Shown one piece after another: positions 32,949 through 39,915 of a stretch of DNA of 64,000 nt. This DNA comes from JBHYDC01 sp051861205. Lineage in GTDB: Bacteria; Pseudomonadota; Alphaproteobacteria; Rhizobiales; Pleomorphomonadaceae. The notes below the pieces were generated by a model. That model saw nothing but the letters and a program-made list of their open reading frames with translations, searched no databases and was not told the DNA's origin. Each line of letters starts with the position of its first letter. The stretch's first letter is position 1. The DNA lies in assembly GCA_051861205.1 (NCBI GenBank), contig JBHYDC010000017.1, forward strand, positions 33,588 to 97,587, written 5' to 3'. The position numbers were made by a program, and so were the translations under genes.

Positions 32949-33515
32949 GTGTTGGGTAACGAGGAACTTGCCGACCTCGTGGAGCAGGTCGCGGCCAAGC
33001 AGGACCGGCAGGCGTTCATAGCGCTGTTCGATCACTACGCGCCGCGATTGACCTCCTATCTGATGCGGCTCGGAACCGAAAACGGTGTCGCCGAGGAACT
33101 CGCCCAGGAGGTGATGGTCACGCTCTGGAAAAAGGCCGCTTTGTTCGACCGCACGAAGTCGTCGGTTGGAACGTGGCTTTTCCGGATCGCGAGAAACCGT
33201 CGGATCGACGCGCTGCGGCGCGACCGGATGGCCGATGTCGATCAAAACGATCCGGCATTCCTGCCATCCGCGCCAGAAGAAGCCGGCAGTTTCATCGATG
33301 CGCAGCGGCGCGAGGAACGAGTGCGTTCGGCGCTGTCGTCCTTGCCGGCGGAGCAATTGGCGCTCGTCGAACTCGCCTTCTTCAAGGGCCTCTCGCACAG
33401 CCAGATCGCCGATGAGACCGGAATTGCGCTCGGCACCGTCAAGTCCCGCATCCGCCTCGCCTTCAGCCGGCTCCGGCGCATTCTGGAAGCGGACGCCCAG
33501 GTGGATGTGGACTGA
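32949..33515 (+). CDS. ECF sigma factor, ECF11 (RpoE/ChrR)-like
   Basis: A 188-residue extracytoplasmic-function sigma factor. Region 2 includes FDHYAPRLTSYLMRLG, LAQEVMVTLWKKA and GTWLFRIARNRRIDALRR; region 4 is SLPAEQLALVELAFFKGLSHSQIADETGIALGTVKSRIRLAF. These match the RpoE class that responds to singlet oxygen with the zinc anti-sigma ChrR. The usual chrR gene immediately downstream is absent: the next gene is the opposite-strand YkvA gene six bases away. The start is GTG 32949 (TTG 32952 also possible). Confidence 0.88.
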   Translation: MLGNEELADLVEQVAAKQDRQAFIALFDHYAPRLTSYLMRLGTENGVAEELAQEVMVTLWKKAALFDRTKSSVGTWLFRIARNRRIDALRRDRMADVDQNDPAFLPSAPEEAGSFIDAQRREERVRSALSSLPAEQLALVELAFFKGLSHSQIADETGIALGTVKSRIRLAFSRLRRILEADAQVDVD

Positions 33516-33521
33516 TGGGCG

Positions 33522-33893
33522 CTAGATCTTGGCTTCCTCGTCCGCCAAGGCCTTTTTTGCCGCCTCACGGTGCCGCTCCGAGATATGGCTCCGGACCATG
33601 GCGATCGCGGCGGCAAGAACGGTGATGTCGTCGGTGAAGCCGACGGCGAGCAACACGTCCGGAACCACGTCGAACGGCATGACGAAATAGGCGAGCGCTC
33701 CGATGAGCGTGGCGCGGACGCGCAGCGGCGTCTTCGGGTCGAGCGCGCAGAAATAGGCGGCGACCACCTCGTTCATGAAGGGGATAGCGCGGGCGGCCTT
33801 TTTGGCGACGGGCCAGAAATCGCGGCGGACGCGCGCCTCGCGCTGGGCTTCCGGGCCAAGGATCTCAGGGTCTTCATAATGGCGGGTCGCCAT
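33522..33893 (-). CDS. YkvA/DUF1232 family membrane protein
   Basis: A 123-residue protein with the DUF1232 core: TLIGALAYFVMPFDVVPDVLLAVGFTDDITVLAAAIAMV, a helical hairpin that probably spans or inserts in the membrane. The proline-containing PFDVVPD motif is diagnostic. Function unknown. It is convergent with the ECF sigma gene, with six bases between stops. Confidence 0.85.
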   Translation of the reverse strand: MATRHYEDPEILGPEAQREARVRRDFWPVAKKAARAIPFMNEVVAAYFCALDPKTPLRVRATLIGALAYFVMPFDVVPDVLLAVGFTDDITVLAAAIAMVRSHISERHREAAKKALADEEAKI

Positions 33894-34024
33894 GTCTGCC
33901 TCGCTGCCTTCTAAGGTGACGTCTGGAAGATGGGGGGAACACGGCGTTCGTGCAAGCGCTTGGCCTTGGCAACGCGAAGGCGCGGGGTCTACATCAGGGC
34001 GGCATGAGAGGTGGGTAGTCAGTG

Positions 34025-34858
34025 ATGAGCGAAACGGCGGACCATAAGACTGTGGGCGGTTATCTGCGATGGCTGCAAAGCTTTGCCCGGCGGCATTCGG
34101 TGCGCAGCACGCTTGGGGTGACGGCCGTTCTCAGCATAGCCCTCTATCTGTTTCCGGGTGTCGATCTTGCGATGACCCGGCTGTTCTATAGCGATCAGAC
34201 GGGGTTCTATGCCCGGCATGCTTGGTTTCTCGTTGAGCTGCGAGCGCTTGGGCTCTTCACGTTCCAGCTTGCTTGCATTGCCGGGCTCGTTTCGCTGATC
34301 GGCCCTTTGCTCTTTTCCGGCGCCCGGGTGCTGCTACCCGCACGCGCAGGGCTTTTCATCACGCTATCCGCCCTGCTGGGGCCCGGCCTTGTGGTCAACG
34401 TGATTCTCAAAGGATTGTGGGGCCGCGCGCGCCCTTCCAACGTGTATGATTTTGGTGGCGACCATGTCTTCACGCCGCCTTGGGTGATCTCCAACGCCTG
34501 CGAGTGGAACTGCTCCTTCGTTTCCGGCGAGGCCTCGTCTTCGATGATGCTGATTGCCTTTGCGATGATCGCGCCGCTGACCTGGCGCGTTCCCATGGTG
34601 GCGGCGACGCTGGTCTACGTCTTCGCCATGTCGCTAAACCGGATCGCCTTCGGCGGGCATTTCCTGTCGGATGTGGTGCTCGGCTGGCTGATCACGCTGA
34701 CGATCGTGCTGCTCGTTCACCGGATGATCTACCGGCCGGGCAGCCCGCTGACCGAAGAGGCGATTGCCGGCGCACTCGGGCGAACCGGCGATCGCATCAA
34801 GGCGGGTGTCGCACGCGGCGCTGTTTTGCTCCGCGACCGATTTCAGCGGCTGCGCTGA
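34025..34858 (+). CDS. PAP2-family phosphatase
   Basis: A 277-residue integral membrane phosphatase with about six spans. Motif 1 is KGLWGRARP (KxxxxxxRP), motif 3 SLNRIAFGGHFLSDV (SxxRxxxxxHxxxD). Motif 2, normally PSGH, reads FVSGEAS, so the catalytic-pocket His is Glu. Relatives act on lipid phosphates such as undecaprenyl pyrophosphate or lipid A. GAGGTGGG precedes the ATG at 34025. It is upstream of argG by 97 bases, probably unrelated functionally. Confidence 0.87.
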   Translation: MSETADHKTVGGYLRWLQSFARRHSVRSTLGVTAVLSIALYLFPGVDLAMTRLFYSDQTGFYARHAWFLVELRALGLFTFQLACIAGLVSLIGPLLFSGARVLLPARAGLFITLSALLGPGLVVNVILKGLWGRARPSNVYDFGGDHVFTPPWVISNACEWNCSFVSGEASSSMMLIAFAMIAPLTWRVPMVAATLVYVFAMSLNRIAFGGHFLSDVVLGWLITLTIVLLVHRMIYRPGSPLTEEAIAGALGRTGDRIKAGVARGAVLLRDRFQRLR

Positions 34859-34955
34859 ACGGGCGCCATCTTGCGCGGCCCGCGAAGGCGGCTATAAGTC
34901 CGCGCAACGTTGGCCGACGGGGCCGATCCTCTCTGTTCTATCCGCTGGAGTGACC

Positions 34956-36173
34956 ATGAAGAAGGGCGACATCAAGAAGGTCGTGCTGGCCTATTCCGGC
35001 GGCCTCGATACCTCGATCATCCTGAAGTGGCTTCAGACCGAGCTTGGCGCCGAGGTGGTGACCTTTACCGCCGACCTCGGACAGGGCGAAGAGCTGGAAC
35101 CGGCCCGCCGCAAGGCCGAGATGATGGGGATCAAGGAGATCTACATCGAGGACGTGCGCGAGGAATTCGTGCGTGATTTCGTGTTCCCGATGTTCCGCGC
35201 CAACGCGGTCTATGAGGGCGTGTATCTGCTCGGCACCTCGATCGCGAGGCCGCTCATTTCCAAGCATCTCATCGATATCGCCGCCAAGACCGGCGCTGAC
35301 GCAATCGCCCACGGCGCGACCGGCAAGGGCAACGATCAGGTGCGCTTCGAGCTTTCGGCCTATGCGCTCAATCCGGATATCAAGATCATAGCACCTTGGC
35401 GCGACTGGACGTTCAAAAGCCGGACGGATCTTCTCGACTTTGCCGAAAAGCACCAGATCCCGGTTGCCAAGGACAAGAAGGGTGACGCGCCCTTCTCGGT
35501 GGACGCCAACCTCTTGCACTCATCGTCCGAGGGCAAGGTGCTGGAGGATCCCTCGGTCGAGGCGCCGGATTACGTGTATCAGCGCACCATTTCGCCGGAG
35601 GATGCGCCGGATAAGGCGACAGTCGTCAAGATCGGCTTCGAACGCGGCGACGCGGTTTCGATCGACGGCAAGCGCTTGTCGCCGGCATCGCTCCTGGCCG
35701 AGCTTAACCGGCTTGGCAGGGATAACGGGATCGGCCGTCTCGATCTCGTGGAAAACCGCTATGTCGGGATGAAGAGCCGCGGCGTCTATGAGACGCCGGG
35801 CGGCACGATCCTTCTGACCGCGCACCGGGCGATCGAGAGCATTACGCTCGATCGGGGTGCGGCGCATCTGAAAGACGATCTGATGCCGCGCTATGCGGAG
35901 CTGATCTACTACGGCTTCTGGTTCTCGCCGGAGCGCGAGATGCTGCAGGCGCTGATCGACCGCAGTCAGGAGTATGTCGAGGGCGAGGTCACGCTGAAGC
36001 TCTATAAGGGCAATGTGATGGTGATCGGACGTGAGAGCGCCAAGTCGCTCTACTCGAACGCACTCGTGACCTTCGAGGACGACCAGGGCGCCTATGACCA
36101 GAAAGACGCGGCCGGCTTCATCAAGCTCAACGCGCTTCGGTTGCGGACGCTGGCGAAACGCGCGCGGGGCTGA
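34956..36173 (+). CDS. argG: Argininosuccinate synthase
   Basis: Joins citrulline and aspartate with ATP in arginine synthesis. The 405-residue protein begins with the PP-loop AYSGGLDTSIILKWL, followed by AHGATGKGNDQVRFE and the citrulline/aspartate-binding C-terminal regions (LVENRYVGMKSRGVYETPGG). CTGGAG lies five bases before ATG 34956. A frame extending upstream to 34764 overlaps the PAP2 gene and is not part of the protein. Confidence 0.97.
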   Translation: MKKGDIKKVVLAYSGGLDTSIILKWLQTELGAEVVTFTADLGQGEELEPARRKAEMMGIKEIYIEDVREEFVRDFVFPMFRANAVYEGVYLLGTSIARPLISKHLIDIAAKTGADAIAHGATGKGNDQVRFELSAYALNPDIKIIAPWRDWTFKSRTDLLDFAEKHQIPVAKDKKGDAPFSVDANLLHSSSEGKVLEDPSVEAPDYVYQRTISPEDAPDKATVVKIGFERGDAVSIDGKRLSPASLLAELNRLGRDNGIGRLDLVENRYVGMKSRGVYETPGGTILLTAHRAIESITLDRGAAHLKDDLMPRYAELIYYGFWFSPEREMLQALIDRSQEYVEGEVTLKLYKGNVMVIGRESAKSLYSNALVTFEDDQGAYDQKDAAGFIKLNALRLRTLAKRARG

Positions 36174-36247
36174 CGCCCTCGGGTTTGGCTTGACGAAAGA
36201 GGCGGGGCAGGGTTCGTTCGCGAGAACGGCCCGGAGATTTTTTCCAG

Positions 36248-36889
36248 ATGACCTTTCCCCTTCTCGCTGCCGCTTTTGCGGCAGCCATGGCCTATATCTT
36301 GATTCCGGGCCCTGCCTTCCTGGCGCTTCTGGGCATCGGGGCCGGGCAGGGGCGGCGGGATGCGGCGCTGTTTATGGCGGGGCATCTGGCTGGCGATACG
36401 GTCTGGTCCGGGCTCGCCTTGATCGCCATCGTGGGCGCGCGGACGATCGGTCCGGCGGTGTTCGACGGGCTCGGCCTTTTTTGCGGGCTTTATCTCGCCT
36501 GGATCGGGTGGACGGCCATCAAGGCGAAGCCTCGGTTGGACGGCGCGCCGGTTCTGTTGGTGAAGAGGCCGCTCCGGCGCGGGCTGATCTTCGGCCTCAC
36601 CAATCCCAAGGGTTACCCGGTGGCCCTTGCCACCTTCACCGCTCTGCTGGCGGGCGAGGCGGATAAGCTTGATTTTTCCAGCCTGCCGTTGCTGCTGGGC
36701 GCCTCTTTCGTGGGGTTCCTGGTCGCCGATATGATCCTGATCGTCATCATCGGAGCGGGTGCGGTCAGGCGGTTCTACCGCGCGCATGAGCTTGCGATCG
36801 TGCGGGCGAGCGGCGTGCTCTTCTGCGGCTTCGCGGTGCAAGCGATTTGGCATGCGGCGCCGGGATTGCTGGGGCTTCGCCGGGGCTGA
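36248..36889 (+). CDS. LysE-family translocator (3 of 3)
   Basis: A 213-residue exporter of the LysE/RhtB type. The N-terminal motif is ILIPGPAFLALLGIGAGQGRRD, and FGLTNPKGYPVALATFTALL marks the middle. It is more divergent than the other two copies in the window. It follows argG by 74 bases; a role in arginine or other basic amino acid efflux would fit but is not shown. Confidence 0.87.
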   Translation: MTFPLLAAAFAAAMAYILIPGPAFLALLGIGAGQGRRDAALFMAGHLAGDTVWSGLALIAIVGARTIGPAVFDGLGLFCGLYLAWIGWTAIKAKPRLDGAPVLLVKRPLRRGLIFGLTNPKGYPVALATFTALLAGEADKLDFSSLPLLLGASFVGFLVADMILIVIIGAGAVRRFYRAHELAIVRASGVLFCGFAVQAIWHAAPGLLGLRRG

Positions 36890-36986
36890 TCGGAGAGGTT
36901 AACCAAAGAAACCGGCCCTGTGCAGCGTGAAACTGCGTCATGCTTGCCGCGCATTGCGGTCATTCGCCGGTTCTCGCCGGTTTTTC

Positions 36987-37014
36987 TTGCTACGGTCACA
37001 ATGATTCGTATAGT
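36987..37014 (+). promoter_or_regulatory. Predicted promoter of typA
   Basis: TTGCTA, 16-nt spacer, TATAGT. The predicted start near 37021 gives a 60-nt leader containing an 8-bp hairpin (CGGCCCGG / CCGGGCCG, 37029-37055) just before the ribosome-binding area. Confidence 0.45.
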
Positions 37015-37079
37015 GCGCCGCAGCAGCACGGCCCGGTGAAGCCTTCCCCGGGCCGTTGACCATTTCTCCCGGAACTTTC

Positions 37080-38909
37080 ATGAAACTTCGCAACATCGCC
37101 ATCATCGCGCACGTCGACCACGGCAAGACAACGCTCGTCGACGAACTGCTCAAGCAGTCGGGCTCCTACCGTGAGAACCAGCGCGTCGCGGAGCGCGTGA
37201 TGGATTCTAACGACCTGGAAAAAGAGCGTGGGATCACCATTCTCGCCAAGGCCACGTCGGTGGTCTGGAAGGACACGCGCATCAACATCGTCGACACCCC
37301 CGGCCACGCCGACTTCGGCGGTGAGGTGGAGCGCATTCTCAACATGGTGGATAGCGCGATCGTGCTGGTCGACGCCGCCGAGGGGCCGATGCCGCAGACC
37401 AAATTCGTGGTCGGCAAGGCGCTGAAGGTTGGGCTGAAGCCGATCGTGGTGATCAACAAGGTCGATCGTTCGGACGCGCGCTCGCAGGAAGTCATCAACG
37501 AGGTGTTCGACCTCTTTGCAGCGCTGGACGCGACCGACGAGCAACTTGATTTCCCGATCCTCTACGGTTCCGGCCGTAACGGCTGGTTCGCCGAAAGCCC
37601 GGACGGGCCGCAGGATCAGGGCATGGCGCCGCTGTTCGACCTCGTTCTGCGCCATGTGCCGGAACCGACCGTTGAAGAGGGCGCGCCGTTCAAGATGATC
37701 GGCACGCTGCTCGAAGCCAACCCCTTCCTCGGCCGCATGATCACGGGCCGCATTACGTCGGGGACCGTGAAGCCGAACCAGTCGATCAAGGTGCTTTCCC
37801 ACGACGGCACGGTGCTGGAGCAGGGCCGTATTTCCAAGATTCTCGCCTTCCGCGGCATCGAACGCCAGCCGATCGACCTTGGCGAGGCCGGCGACATCGT
37901 GGCGATCGCGGGTCTGAGCAAGGGCAGCGTCGCCGACACCTTCTGCGCGATGGAAGTGACGGAGCCGCTGGTTGCCCAGCCGATCGATCCGCCGACGGTT
38001 ACGATGTCGTTCATCGTGAATGATTCCCCGCTTGCGGGCACCGAAGGCGACAAGGTGACGAGCCGCGTGATCCGCGACCGTCTCCTGAAAGAGGCCGAAG
38101 GCAATGTCGCGCTGAAGATCGAGGAAAGCGCGGAGAAGGACTCGTTCTATGTGTCCGGTCGCGGCGAACTTCAGCTCGCGGTTCTGATCGAGACCATGCG
38201 CCGCGAAGGCTTCGAAGTGGCCGTGTCGCGGCCGCGCGTCGTCTACCAGAAAGACGAAGCGACCGGCAGGCTCTTGGAGCCGATCGAGGAAGTCGTGATC
38301 GACGTCGACGAGGAATATTCTTCGATCGTGGTGCAGAAGATGTCCGAGCGCCGCGCCGACATGGTCGAGATGAAGCCGTCGGGCGGCAAGCGCCAGCGGC
38401 TGGTGTTTTACGCCCCGACCCGCGGTTTGATCGGCTATCAGTCCGAACTCTTGACGGATACGCGCGGCACTGCGGTCATGAACCGGCTGTTCCACGCTTA
38501 TGCTCCGTTCAAGGGCGAAATTCCGGGCCGGCGCAATGGCGTGCTGATCTCCAACGACATCGGCGAGGCTGTGGCCTTCGCACTTTGGAACCTGGAAGAT
38601 CGCGGGCCGATGATGATCGAGCCGGGCTGGAAGGTCTATCAGGGCATGATCGTGGGCGAGCATACCCGCGAGAACGACCTTGAGGTCAACGTGCTCAAGG
38701 GCAAGAAGCTGACCAACGTTCGTGCGTCTGGCAAGGACGAAGCGGTGCGCCTGACGCCGCCGATCCGGATGACGCTGGAGCGGGCGCTCGCCTGGATCCA
38801 GGACGATGAACTCGTCGAGGTGACGCCGAAGTCGATCCGGCTGCGCAAGACGCATCTCGACCCGAACGACCGCAAGCGGTTCGAACGGTCCAAGGAAGCA
38901 GCGGCCTGA
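37080..38909 (+). CDS. typA: Ribosome-associated GTPase TypA/BipA
   Basis: A 609-residue translational GTPase involved in 50S assembly and stress adaptation. G1 is AHVDHGKTT at 10-18, G3 DTPGHADFGGEV and G4 NKVDR. EF-G-like domains and the TypA-specific C-terminal domain (RENDLEVNVLKGKKLTNVRASGKDEAVRLTPP) are complete. ATG 37080 gives the family N-terminus MKLRNIAIIAHVDHG. It stands alone with its own promoter and terminator. Confidence 0.97.
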   Translation: MKLRNIAIIAHVDHGKTTLVDELLKQSGSYRENQRVAERVMDSNDLEKERGITILAKATSVVWKDTRINIVDTPGHADFGGEVERILNMVDSAIVLVDAAEGPMPQTKFVVGKALKVGLKPIVVINKVDRSDARSQEVINEVFDLFAALDATDEQLDFPILYGSGRNGWFAESPDGPQDQGMAPLFDLVLRHVPEPTVEEGAPFKMIGTLLEANPFLGRMITGRITSGTVKPNQSIKVLSHDGTVLEQGRISKILAFRGIERQPIDLGEAGDIVAIAGLSKGSVADTFCAMEVTEPLVAQPIDPPTVTMSFIVNDSPLAGTEGDKVTSRVIRDRLLKEAEGNVALKIEESAEKDSFYVSGRGELQLAVLIETMRREGFEVAVSRPRVVYQKDEATGRLLEPIEEVVIDVDEEYSSIVVQKMSERRADMVEMKPSGGKRQRLVFYAPTRGLIGYQSELLTDTRGTAVMNRLFHAYAPFKGEIPGRRNGVLISNDIGEAVAFALWNLEDRGPMMIEPGWKVYQGMIVGEHTRENDLEVNVLKGKKLTNVRASGKDEAVRLTPPIRMTLERALAWIQDDELVEVTPKSIRLRKTHLDPNDRKRFERSKEAAA

Positions 38910-38936
38910 TCAGAGGCAGACTGGGATTGATTTTGG

Positions 38937-38972
38937 AACCGGCGGCGCCCGAAACGGCCCGCCGGTTTTTTC
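38937..38972. terminator. Bidirectional terminator between typA and rirA
   Basis: Perfect 9-bp stem AACCGGCGG / CCGCCGGTT with a 13-nt loop and a six-T run on the plus strand. The convergent rirA gene ends six bases further on. Confidence 0.88.
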
Positions 38973-38978
38973 ATGCCG

Positions 38979-39440
38979 TCAAGCCGAGCCGGCAACGCCG
39001 TGCAGGGCGTCGATCCCCAAGAGGAAGCGCAGGTCCGGTCGGTCCTTGGCGACGTCCGCAATGGTGTAGCGGTCGAGCACGGCGAAGAAGGCCGAGAGGG
39101 CTTCCCGCAAGATCCGGTTGTATTCGCAGTTGAGGCTGAGCGGGCAATCGTGGCCGTTCGCGTCAAAGCAATCGGCGAGATGGAAGCTTTCCTCGGCCGC
39201 CCGCACGACTTCGCCCACCGTGATGTCCCCGGCAGGACGCGCCAGCTTGAGGCCGCCGTTGCGGCCGCGGATGGTCTGCACGAGGTTCGCGTCGACCAGC
39301 ACCTTCAGGATCTTGAAGAGGTGCGTTTCGGACATGCCAAAGCTCGCAGCTATGTCGCCGACGCGGCTCGGGCGGTCCGGATTAGCCGCGCAGTAGAGCA
39401 AGATCCGGACGGAGTAGTTTGTCTGCTGGGTGAGGCGCAT
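38979..39440 (-). CDS. rirA: Rrf2-family iron-sulfur regulator, RirA-like
   Basis: A 153-residue Rrf2 regulator with an N-terminal winged helix (MRLTQQTNYSVRILLYCA, the first 18 residues being typical of RirA) and three cluster cysteines at 91, 99 and 105 in ADCFDANGHDCPLSLNC. This spacing matches rhizobial RirA, which senses Fe-S/iron and represses iron uptake; NsrR and IscR differ in spacing or N-terminus. It may nevertheless be an NsrR-like paralogue. The predicted promoter places the start site at or next to the ATG, implying a leaderless message. Confidence 0.78.
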   Translation of the reverse strand: MRLTQQTNYSVRILLYCAANPDRPSRVGDIAASFGMSETHLFKILKVLVDANLVQTIRGRNGGLKLARPAGDITVGEVVRAAEESFHLADCFDANGHDCPLSLNCEYNRILREALSAFFAVLDRYTIADVAKDRPDLRFLLGIDALHGVAGSA

Positions 39441-39445
39441 GGGTT

Positions 39446-39475
39446 GAGATAGTCATCCACACGCTGGAACGTCAA
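39446..39475 (-). promoter_or_regulatory. Predicted rirA promoter giving a leaderless mRNA
   Basis: On the minus strand: TTGACG, 18-nt spacer, TATCTC, ending six bases before the rirA ATG. There is no ribosome-binding sequence between the -10 box and the ATG. Confidence 0.5.
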
Positions 39476-39509
39476 TGCCGAATCGCGATTTGGCCGCCGC
39501 CAAGGGGCG

Positions 39510-39785
39510 TCATTCCGGCCGGTGATCGTAGGCATGCCCGGCTGCAAAGTGGTTGAACACGCCGATCAGAAGCGAGGCGCGCGCCCTGTCGCCGCGCCGG
39601 ATTGCGGCGCGGATATCCTCTCGGATCATGGCCTTGATCGTGTTCTCGCCTTTGGCCGAATGCAGCAGATACTCGGCAAGGGCCGCAGCGATCACGTCCG
39701 GCAGGTTCTCATGTTCAGCTATGGCGTCGACCTCGGCCGCATCGCAGCCGCACATATCGATGATGTCGTCGCGGGTGATGTTCAT
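39510..39785 (-). CDS. Conserved hypothetical protein, helical
   Basis: A 91-residue soluble, strongly helical protein (MNITRDDIIDMCGCDAAEVDAIAEHENLP, then AALAEYLLHSAKGENTIKAMIREDI). I recall similar unnamed proteins in other alphaproteobacteria but know no function. Two cysteines (MCGC) near residue 12 are notable. ATG 39785 was chosen over an extension to 39824. It is on the same strand as rirA with a 69-base gap that holds the rirA promoter. Confidence 0.65.
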   Translation of the reverse strand: MNITRDDIIDMCGCDAAEVDAIAEHENLPDVIAAALAEYLLHSAKGENTIKAMIREDIRAAIRRGDRARASLLIGVFNHFAAGHAYDHRPE

Positions 39786-39915
39786 CGCGGCACTCCCGTC
39801 TGTCGAGAGACCGCGATGATACATTCATAAAACTGAAACGTCATCGGTGTCATTCGGTGGCGACACCTGCAAGATCCGCCGCCACGCCTGCAAGAAAGGC
39901 GGGCGGCGTGTCAGA

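Noticed and set aside
36996..38855. A 619-codon frame antisense to typA
   Set aside because: Mirror of a strongly biased gene; no recognisable protein, and typA is complete on the other strand.
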